Positions 1 to 5,095 of a stretch of 6,384 nucleotides of DNA are shown in pieces. How positions within the stretch are numbered: position 1 is the stretch's first letter; each line of letters begins with the position of its first letter. The notes beneath the pieces are model-generated. The model was not told the DNA's origin and searched no databases. It saw only the letters and a list, made by a program, of their open reading frames with translations. The translations under genes and the position numbers were made by a program. Location: positions 1-6,384 of the forward strand of contig CALDNN010000089.1 in assembly GCA_937915455.1 (NCBI GenBank), written 5' to 3'. Origin of the DNA: Pelethousia sp002409725 (GTDB lineage: Bacteria; Bacillota; Clostridia; Christensenellales; CAG-138).

Positions 1-35
1 CAAGGCATGCTTCTTTTTACCTCGTTTTTACATAC

Positions 36-65
36 TGGGCATGGCAATGGCAGGGCAAATATTAT
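36..65 (+). promoter_or_regulatory. Possible promoter of the purine nucleoside phosphorylase operon
   Basis: A TATTAT box at 60-65 differs from the -10 consensus at one position. A TGGGCA hexamer at 36-41 matches the -35 consensus at four of six positions, with an 18-nt spacer. Transcription would begin near 72, leaving a leader of about 30 nt before the ATG at 102. The -35 element is weak and the upstream sequence is cut off by the window edge, so transcription could also come from further upstream. Confidence 0.35.
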
Positions 66-87
66 ATGATAAAAAGGAATCGGATAG

Positions 88-94
88 AAAGGAG
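88..94 (+). promoter_or_regulatory. Shine-Dalgarno site that fixes the phosphorylase start
   Basis: AAAGGAG lies 7 nt before the in-frame ATG at 102. The alternative in-frame ATGs fit less well: the one at 66 lies upstream of this site and overlaps the possible -10 box, and the one at 111 is 16 nt away. Confidence 0.7.
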
Positions 95-101
95 CGCATG
101 C

Positions 102-923
102 ATGTTTACCATGGCGCAATACCGCCAAAGCGCGGACTATATTCAAAATGCCTTAGGTGGCTTTATACCGGAGGTGCTGCTCATTCTGGGTAGCGGCCTA
201 GGCGGCTTGGCGGAACAGGTGCAAAGCCCCGTCTATATCCCTTATGGGGAGATACCTTATTTCAAGAGAAGCACGGCTATGGGCCACGCGGGCCGTTTCG
301 TGGCGGGTATCCTGGGCGGCAAGCGCGCCCTGCTGATGCAGGGACGCCTCCATCCCTACGAGGGCCACGCCATGGAGGAGGTGGCCTACCCAGTGCGGGT
401 AGCGCGGCTGCTGGGCATCGAAACCCTCGTCGTAACCAACGCCGCCGGGGGCGTAAACCCGGATTATGTGGGCGGCAAGCTGATGCTGATCAAAGATTAC
501 ATCAAGTTCTCCCTTGGCAGCCCCCTGATGGGGCCCAATCTTGAAGAATTCGGCCCCCGCTTCCCGGATATGACCTATGTATTCGATCCGGGCCTGCGGG
601 CGAAATTCCGGCAGGTAGCCGAAGGCTTGGGCGAGGATGTGGCCGAGGGCGTATATTTCTATATGCCGGGCCCGCAATATGAGACCCCGGCGGAGATCCG
701 GGCCATCCGCGCCTTGGGGGGCGACGCCGTGGGCATGAGCACCGTACCGGAGGCGATCGCGGCCAACCATTGCGGCATGCGCATCCTGGGCGTTTCCCTG
801 GTGACCAACATGGCCGCCGGCATGGTGGATGAGCCGCTCTCCGGCCAGGCTGTTGTGGATGCGGCCAATGCGGCGGGCGCAAAATTTCAAAGGCTGATGA
901 CCGCCTTCCTGGAGGCGTTGTAA
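102..923 (+). CDS. punA: Purine nucleoside phosphorylase (trimeric PNP/MTAP family)
   Basis: Cytosolic enzyme that splits purine (deoxy)nucleosides with phosphate to give the free base and (deoxy)ribose-1-phosphate. Starting at 102 it has 273 residues, normal for the trimeric family. Visible motifs, numbered from this start: GSGLGG phosphate loop 30-35; GHAGR with H62; QGRLH with R82 and H84; TNAAGG near 112-117; GPQYET with purine-site E194; GMSTVPE with M212; TN at 235-236. Asn236 matches human Asn243, which favours 6-oxopurines (hypoxanthine, guanine); MTA phosphorylases usually have Asp here. Oddity: where most members have LSHEEV, this protein has LSGQAV, so Gly248 replaces the His (human His257) that contacts the ribose 5'-OH. 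That could alter nucleoside preference (see findings). It is first in a unit with the 36-codon ORF and the HD-domain gene. The family is certain; exact substrates are not. Confidence 0.95.
   Translation: MFTMAQYRQSADYIQNALGGFIPEVLLILGSGLGGLAEQVQSPVYIPYGEIPYFKRSTAMGHAGRFVAGILGGKRALLMQGRLHPYEGHAMEEVAYPVRVARLLGIETLVVTNAAGGVNPDYVGGKLMLIKDYIKFSLGSPLMGPNLEEFGPRFPDMTYVFDPGLRAKFRQVAEGLGEDVAEGVYFYMPGPQYETPAEIRAIRALGGDAVGMSTVPEAIAANHCGMRILGVSLVTNMAAGMVDEPLSGQAVVDAANAAGAKFQRLMTAFLEAL
911..915 (+). promoter_or_regulatory. Shine-Dalgarno site for the 36-codon ORF
   Basis: GGAGG sits inside the last codons of the phosphorylase gene, 9 nt before the ATG at 925. Its strength and placement suggest that a real start codon follows the phosphorylase stop, whatever coding sequence originally lay behind it. 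Confidence 0.6.
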
Positions 924-924
924 T

Positions 925-1035
925 ATGGGCCGCATCCTCTATGAGGATACGGCATTCGCCACCATCGATATCGAAAAAGCCTACGCCGAGGTGGAGCGTT
1001 ACGCCAAGCCCCGGGTTAGGGGGGAAATTATATGA
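925..1035 (+). CDS. 36-codon ORF resembling the C-terminal tail of an MtaD-type amidohydrolase; probable deletion remnant
   Basis: An open frame of 36 codons begins with ATG 1 nt after the phosphorylase stop and ends with a TGA at 1033-1035 that overlaps the ATG of the HD-domain gene (ATGA at 1032-1035). A good GGAGG site precedes it. The product begins MGRILYEDTAF and continues with TIDIEKAYAEVE, then a basic end. From memory this resembles the last residues of 5-methylthioadenosine/S-adenosylhomocysteine deaminases and related amidohydrolases, which often end as (N)G-x-x-LYE-x-G-x-F-x-T-x-D-x-E followed by a charged helix. Those enzymes have roughly 430 residues, so almost the whole barrel with its metal-binding histidines would be missing. 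It cannot be catalytic. It may be an in-frame deletion scar that keeps translational coupling, an assembly collapse, or an unrelated small protein. The open frame is seen; the family link is inferred without an alignment. Confidence 0.55.
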   Translation: MGRILYEDTAFATIDIEKAYAEVERYAKPRVRGEII

Positions 1036-1691
1036 TCACACCGGAGCAAGTTCGAAACGACCCCGCCATCGGCGCCTATATCCAGAAAGCCGATGAAAGC
1101 CTGCTGACCCTGGGCTATACGGAACACAGCCTGGCCCATGTGGGCAAGGTGGCCGCAGAGGCCCGGCGCATCCTGCTGGAATTGGGCAAAGATCAACGCC
1201 AGGCGGACTTGGCGGAGATCGCCGGGTATCTGCACGATATTGGCAACATCGTCAACCGCGCAGAGCATGCCCAGAGCGGGGCCATCATGGCCTTTCGCCT
1301 GTTGGATAACCTGGGTATGGATCCGGCCGAGAGCGCGGAGGTCATCTGCGCCATCGGCAACCACGACGAGGGCACCGCGGAGCCGGTAAGCGACATTGCC
1401 GCAGCCCTCATCCTGGCCGATAAAACTGACGTGCGCCGCACCCGCGTGCGCAACAAGCAGCGCGATACCTTTGATATCCACGACCGGGTGAACTGGTCCG
1501 TGCAGCAAAGCGAACTGGAGCTGCACCTGGACGAGGGCATCATCACCCTCACGCTAGCCATCGATACAGAGGTCTGCTCGGTAATAGAATATTTCGAGAT
1601 CTTCATCGCCCGCATGAAGCTCTGCCGTCGCGCGGCCGAGCGGCTGGGGCTAAGGTTCCGCATCATCATCAACGGGCAAACGATCCTATAA
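1032..1691 (+). CDS. HD-domain metal-dependent phosphohydrolase, substrate unknown
   Basis: The 219-residue soluble protein carries an HD phosphohydrolase domain over about residues 30-140. Metal ligands are recognisable in order: H36 (in SLAHVGKV), H68-D69 (in YLHDIGN), H79, H111 (in GNHDE) and D130 (in LADKTDV). The ADKTDVRRTRVRN stretch (129-141) continues the last HD helix and is rich in basic residues that could hold a phosphate. The final 70 or so residues look like a small alpha/beta extension. Members of the HD superfamily hydrolyse nucleotides, cyclic nucleotides or phosphate esters; nothing here identifies the substrate. The start at 1032 overlaps the preceding TGA and follows an AGGGGGG run at 1018-1024, 7 nt upstream, so translation is probably coupled to the 36-codon ORF. 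Position next to a nucleoside phosphorylase suggests a nucleotide or nucleoside-related substrate, but this is inference. Confidence 0.85.
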   Translation: MITPEQVRNDPAIGAYIQKADESLLTLGYTEHSLAHVGKVAAEARRILLELGKDQRQADLAEIAGYLHDIGNIVNRAEHAQSGAIMAFRLLDNLGMDPAESAEVICAIGNHDEGTAEPVSDIAAALILADKTDVRRTRVRNKQRDTFDIHDRVNWSVQQSELELHLDEGIITLTLAIDTEVCSVIEYFEIFIARMKLCRRAAERLGLRFRIIINGQTIL

Positions 1692-1718
1692 GCATTGGAA
1701 CCCATGCAAAATGTCAAA

Positions 1719-1755
1719 GGGCGGCGCATCCACAATGCATCGCCCCTATGTTTTA
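1719..1755 (+). terminator. Probable rho-independent terminator between convergent genes
   Basis: An imperfect hairpin has arms 1719-1729 and 1735-1745: five GC pairs, a G-T wobble, one C/A mismatch, then four pairs, with the 5-nt loop CCACA. It lies about 28 nt after the HD-domain gene stop and is followed by a T-rich stretch with TTTT at 1751-1754. On the minus strand the stem is followed by TTTGACATTTT, so it might also end deoC transcription, less convincingly. The T tract is interrupted on both strands. Confidence 0.5.
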
Positions 1756-1784
1756 TATATTTCGCTATTCTGCTTGCTTTTCCC

Positions 1785-2429
1785 TTACCCCTTCACGATC
1801 GCAATCCCGGCGGAAGCGCCCAGGCGATCCGCGCCGGCTTCGATCATGGCCAGGGCGTCCTGCCTGGTGCGCACGCCGCCCGCGGCCTTTACGCCCATTT
1901 CGGGGCCCACGGCGCGGCGCATGAGGGCCACATCGGCCACGGTAGCGCCGCCGGTAGAAAAGCCGGTGCTGGTTTTGACAAACGCGGCCCCGGCCGCCTT
2001 GGCAGCGGCGCAGGCGCGTTCCTTTTCTTCATCCGTGAGCAGGCAGCACTCGAGGATTACCTTCACGTGCGCGGCGCCGGCGGCTTCCACCACGGCGCGG
2101 ATATCCTGCTCGATGTAAGCCCAATCCCCGGCCTTGGCCATGCCTACGTTGATGACCATGTCCACCTCTTGTGCGCCGGCGGCCACGGCCAGGCGGGTCT
2201 CGACGGCCTTACCCTCGGTGAGCATGGCCCCCAGGGGGAAGCCCACCACGCAGCACACGGCCACGTCGCTAGCCGCAAGCAGGCGGGCGCAGAGGGGTAC
2301 GTAGCAGGTATTCACACACACGCTGGCGAAATGGTATTCCAGGGCCTCGGCGCAGAGTTTTTCGATCTGGGCGGGGGTGGCCTCGGCTTTGAGCAGGGTG
2401 TGGTCGATATAGTGGTTCAGCTCTTGCAT
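1785..2429 (-). CDS. deoC: Deoxyribose-phosphate aldolase
   Basis: Class I aldolase that cleaves 2-deoxyribose-5-phosphate into acetaldehyde and glyceraldehyde-3-phosphate, the last step in breaking down deoxynucleoside sugars. The 214-residue length fits the shorter Gram-positive form of DeoC. Visible features: IDHTLLK (8-14) at the first strand; VVGFPLG (61-67); EVDMVINVG with D90; FVKTSTGFSTGGA with Schiff-base Lys152; and GVKAAGGVR with Lys181, the second active-site lysine. All expected catalytic residues are present. The start follows a GAGGT ribosome binding site at 2435-2439, which overlaps the xdh stop region, 5 nt before the ATG. It is the last gene of the minus-strand unit, 8 nt after xdh, so it is probably co-transcribed and perhaps translationally coupled. 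It faces the phosphorylase unit, which can supply deoxyribose-1-phosphate. Confidence 0.96.
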   Translation of the reverse strand: MQELNHYIDHTLLKAEATPAQIEKLCAEALEYHFASVCVNTCYVPLCARLLAASDVAVCCVVGFPLGAMLTEGKAVETRLAVAAGAQEVDMVINVGMAKAGDWAYIEQDIRAVVEAAGAAHVKVILECCLLTDEEKERACAAAKAAGAAFVKTSTGFSTGGATVADVALMRRAVGPEMGVKAAGGVRTRQDALAMIEAGADRLGASAGIAIVKG

Positions 2430-2437
2430 AGGTTACC

Positions 2438-4993
2438 TCATTTCTTATTGCGGGAGTAGGGGGTATTCGCCAGGGGCAGTTCGTAACGCCATTGGCCGTC
2501 CAGCTTACGGTACGCATCGGCAATGGCGGGGGCCGTGGGGATGGAGGTGATCTCCCCCAGGCCGATGGCCCCATAGGCCAGGTTGAGGCCGGGCTTTTCT
2601 ACGATAACAGGCTGTATCTCCGGGATCATATCCGCCTTAAGCAGGCCCAGTGTACCATATTTTGCCGTGGGAACGCAATCCGTCACAGGGTAGCTTTCCG
2701 TAAGGGCATAGCCCATGCTCATCACTACGCCGCCCTCGATCTGCCCCTCCACGGAGGTGGGGTTGACAGCCCGGCCAACGTCGTGGGCAGCAATCAACTT
2801 TTCGAGCTTGCCGTCCTCACCGAGGATGGCCACCTGCGTGGCGTAGCCGTAGGCCACGTGGCTCACGGGGTTAGGCTTGCTACTGCCCAAAGGATCGGTG
2901 CGGGCCAGGTAATGGCCATAGTATTCCTCGCCCTCCATCTGCTCCAAGGTGCGGCCATGACGCGCATCGTTAAAGATGAGGCAGGCCCTGCGGGCCGCTT
3001 CGCCGGTGATGAGGGTTTGGCGGGAGCCGGAGGTGGTGCCGGAATCCGGGCCTGTAAAGGTATTGGCGTGCATGTATTCGATCTGCCCCCGCTCAAGGCC
3101 CGTGGCCTCGGCCACCATCTGAATCAACACCGTGCCCAGGCCCTGGCCGATGCAGCTTGCGCCGCTGTGGATCTCCAGCTTGCCGTCGTGAATCAAGAGG
3201 CGCACGCGGCCCGTATCCGGGATGCCCACGCCCACGCCCGCGTTCTTCATGGCGCAGGCAATGCCGGCGTATTTGGCGCTTTCGTATTGTTCCTTTATGG
3301 CTTCCAGGGTCTCCACAAGCCCGGTGGATTCATCTACGATCTGGCCATTGGGCAGGGTTTGGCCGGGGCGGATGGCGTTGCGGTAGCGAATCTCCCAGCC
3401 GGAAATGCCCACCAGCTCCGCCGCCTGGTTCAGAAGGCTTTCGATGGCGAAGCAGGTCTGCGTTACGCCAAAGCCGCGGAAGGCCCCAGCGGGCGGGTTG
3501 TTGGTATACCAGGCATAGCCGTCTATCTCGAAATTTTGGTAATTATATGGGCCGGCCGCGTGGGTGCAGGCCCGTTCGAGCACGGGGCCGCCCAGGCTGG
3601 CGTAAGCGCCGGTATCCGCCACCACCTTGGCCTTCACGCCCTGGATGATGCCGTTTTCATCGCAGCCCAGGGTGAATTCCATATCCATAGGGTGGCGCTT
3701 GGGGTGGATGATCAGGCTCTCCGCCCGCGTGAGCTTGCACTTTACGGGTCGCTTGGTCAAGAGGGCGCAAAGGGCCGCGTGGTGCTGCACGGTCACATCC
3801 TCCTTGCCGCCGAAGCCGCCGCCGATCAGCTTGTTCTCCACCATCACCTGCTCTGCGCTTAGGGCGAGCATGGGCGCGGTTTCATGCTGGGTGTCATAGG
3901 TGCTTTGATCGGAAGAGTAGATCATCACCCCGTCGCCCTTGGGGAAAGCCACGGCGCACTCCGGCTCCAAAAATGCGTGCTCCGTATAGGGCGTATGGAA
4001 AGTGCCGCTGACCACATGCCTGGAGGCGGCGATGGCCCCTGCCGCATCCCCCCGGCTCACGTGCTTGTGCGCAAGAAGGTTGCCTGTAGGGTGCAGCTCG
4101 GGCGCGCCCTCGGCCATGGATTCCGCCGCGCTCCTGACGGGCGTAAGCACCTCGTATTCCACCTCGATCAGGGCCTTGGCCTCGGCCAGGATCTCTGGCG
4201 TTTCAGCCGCGACCAGGCAGATAGCGTCTCCCAGGTAATGGGTGATCTCGCCTACTGGTACCAGCGCGAACCAATCCCGCTTGAGGTGGCCCACCTTCAC
4301 AAGGCCCGGGATATCCTCGGCCGTGAATACGCCCGCTACGCCCGGCAGCGCCTTGGCCGCTTCCGTATGGATGGCCAGCACCCGCGCCCGGGGGTGGGCG
4401 GAGCGGACGGCGCTGGCGTGGAGCATGCCTTCCATAATCACATCGTCGCAATATTCACCATAGCCCAGCACCTTTTCCCGCACATCCAGGCGGTGCACCC
4501 GGCCCCCCACCTTCCACTCGGTCGTGGATGCGGGTATCTCGCCGCTGCGGATGATCTCCGCGGCCAGGCGCACGGCCTCCATGATCTTCACATAGCCTGT
4601 GCAGCGGCAAATGTTGTTGCGCAGGGCGTGGGCGATCTCTTCTTTGGTGGGGCTGGGATTGACGTCTAGCAGGGCCTTGGCGCACATCACCATGCCGGGG
4701 ATGCAGAAGCCGCACTGCACGGCCCCGGCTTCGCCAAAGGCGTAGGTATAGGCCTCTTTTTCAAAATCGGATAGGCCTTCCACCGTGAGGATGGTTTTCC
4801 CCTCCATCCGGTCCGTTTGCTGCACGCAGCATTTCACGGCCTTGCCGTCTATCAGGATGGTGCAGGTACCGCAGGCCCCCTCGCTGCATCCGTCCTTTAC
4901 GGAGGTGAGGCGCAGGGTATCCCTAAGGTATCGCATCAGCTTCTGGTTCTTTTCCACGGTCACGATTTGACCGTTTACGGTAAAGGTTGCCAT
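2438..4993 (-). CDS. xdh: Xanthine dehydrogenase, fused 2Fe-2S and molybdopterin subunits, selenium-dependent hydroxylase type
   Basis: Molybdenum hydroxylase predicted to oxidise hypoxanthine to xanthine, or xanthine to urate; some anaerobes run the reverse direction. From the ATG at 4993 it has 851 residues. Residues 1-155 form the iron-sulfur part: a plant-type 2Fe-2S set C36, C41, C44, C56 and a second set C94, C97, C129, C131 (CX2C-X31-CXC). Residues from about 165 form the molybdopterin part, with GGGFGGKE at 391-398 and AFRGFG at 504-509. The bovine XDH active-site residues Q767, E802, R880 and E1261 map to Q363, E398, R474 and E814. The Q-E (35) and R880-R912 (32, here R474-R506) spacings are identical, and E802 plus R880 mark purine rather than aldehyde oxidation. 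There is no FAD domain. This fused layout beside ygfK matches the selenium-dependent XDH group, which uses labile selenium, not selenocysteine. An AAAGGA site 9 nt upstream supports the start. Confidence 0.9.
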   Translation of the reverse strand: MATFTVNGQIVTVEKNQKLMRYLRDTLRLTSVKDGCSEGACGTCTILIDGKAVKCCVQQTDRMEGKTILTVEGLSDFEKEAYTYAFGEAGAVQCGFCIPGMVMCAKALLDVNPSPTKEEIAHALRNNICRCTGYVKIMEAVRLAAEIIRSGEIPASTTEWKVGGRVHRLDVREKVLGYGEYCDDVIMEGMLHASAVRSAHPRARVLAIHTEAAKALPGVAGVFTAEDIPGLVKVGHLKRDWFALVPVGEITHYLGDAICLVAAETPEILAEAKALIEVEYEVLTPVRSAAESMAEGAPELHPTGNLLAHKHVSRGDAAGAIAASRHVVSGTFHTPYTEHAFLEPECAVAFPKGDGVMIYSSDQSTYDTQHETAPMLALSAEQVMVENKLIGGGFGGKEDVTVQHHAALCALLTKRPVKCKLTRAESLIIHPKRHPMDMEFTLGCDENGIIQGVKAKVVADTGAYASLGGPVLERACTHAAGPYNYQNFEIDGYAWYTNNPPAGAFRGFGVTQTCFAIESLLNQAAELVGISGWEIRYRNAIRPGQTLPNGQIVDESTGLVETLEAIKEQYESAKYAGIACAMKNAGVGVGIPDTGRVRLLIHDGKLEIHSGASCIGQGLGTVLIQMVAEATGLERGQIEYMHANTFTGPDSGTTSGSRQTLITGEAARRACLIFNDARHGRTLEQMEGEEYYGHYLARTDPLGSSKPNPVSHVAYGYATQVAILGEDGKLEKLIAAHDVGRAVNPTSVEGQIEGGVVMSMGYALTESYPVTDCVPTAKYGTLGLLKADMIPEIQPVIVEKPGLNLAYGAIGLGEITSIPTAPAIADAYRKLDGQWRYELPLANTPYSRNKK

Positions 4994-5002
4994 AGGGGTC
5001 GT

Positions 5003-5008
5003 TCCTTT
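5003..5008 (-). promoter_or_regulatory. Shine-Dalgarno site that fixes the xdh start
   Basis: AAAGGA on the minus strand lies 9 nt before the ATG at 4993-4991. The frame stays open to a TTG at 5023, but that codon would sit directly beside the -10 box, so the ATG is the better start and gives an N-terminus (MATFTVNGQ) typical of the ferredoxin-like domain. Confidence 0.65.
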
Positions 5009-5024
5009 CGTTGTTTGATGCAAA

Positions 5025-5053
5025 ATTATACGCTATGAGATGGATGCGCCCAA
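5025..5053 (-). promoter_or_regulatory. Probable promoter of xdh-deoC
   Basis: On the minus strand a perfect TATAAT lies at 5030-5025, preceded by a 17-nt spacer and TTGGGC at 5053-5048, which matches only the TTG half of a -35 box. The predicted transcription start is near 5018, leaving about 25 nt of leader before the ATG. The weak -35 element falls within one arm of the inverted repeat at 5046-5075, so an activator or repressor could act here. Confidence 0.55.
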
Positions 5054-5075
5054 GCCGCGAAGGGGGCTTGGGCGC
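5046..5075 (-). repeat. Perfect 11-bp inverted repeat in the ygfK-xdh gap
   Basis: The arms GCGCCCAAGCC (5046-5056) and GGCTTGGGCGC (5065-5075) are perfectly complementary around an 8-nt loop. The repeat starts 20 nt beyond the ygfK stop. As RNA it would be a very stable hairpin, but no T tract follows on either strand, so it is not a standard intrinsic terminator. It may protect the ygfK mRNA 3' end, attenuate transcription into xdh, or be an operator, since the -35 element of the xdh promoter lies inside one arm. Confidence 0.7.
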
Positions 5076-5095
5076 AAGTTTGTGCCGCCCTTGGC

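Noticed and set aside
10..30. T-rich stretch near the left edge as a terminator tail of an upstream gene
   Set aside because: TTCTTTTT and GTTTTTA are visible, but any hairpin would lie outside the window, so it cannot be supported.
66..101. Upstream ATG at 66 as the phosphorylase start
   Set aside because: The 12 extra residues are not family-like, the ATG overlaps a possible -10 box, and the good ribosome binding site at 88-94 points to 102.
198..935. Long minus-strand open frame opposite the phosphorylase gene
   Set aside because: It mirrors a clearly recognised gene, has no family motifs and reflects the lack of stops in GC-rich antisense sequence.
2492..4669. Long plus-strand open frames (456 and 261 codons) opposite xdh
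   Set aside because: They lie entirely within the xdh gene on the other strand, have Gly/Ala/His-rich low-information products, and show no domains.
2438..4993. Selenocysteine in the xanthine dehydrogenase
   Set aside because: There is no in-frame TGA before the terminal stop; any selenium would be a labile cofactor.
4994..5023. TTG at 5023 as the xdh start
   Set aside because: It would abut the TATAAT box and add ten residues before the typical MATFTVNG start; the ATG at 4993 has its own ribosome binding site.
5046..5075. The perfect inverted repeat as a rho-independent terminator
   Set aside because: Neither strand has a T tract after the stem, so it is listed as a repeat or possible regulatory element.
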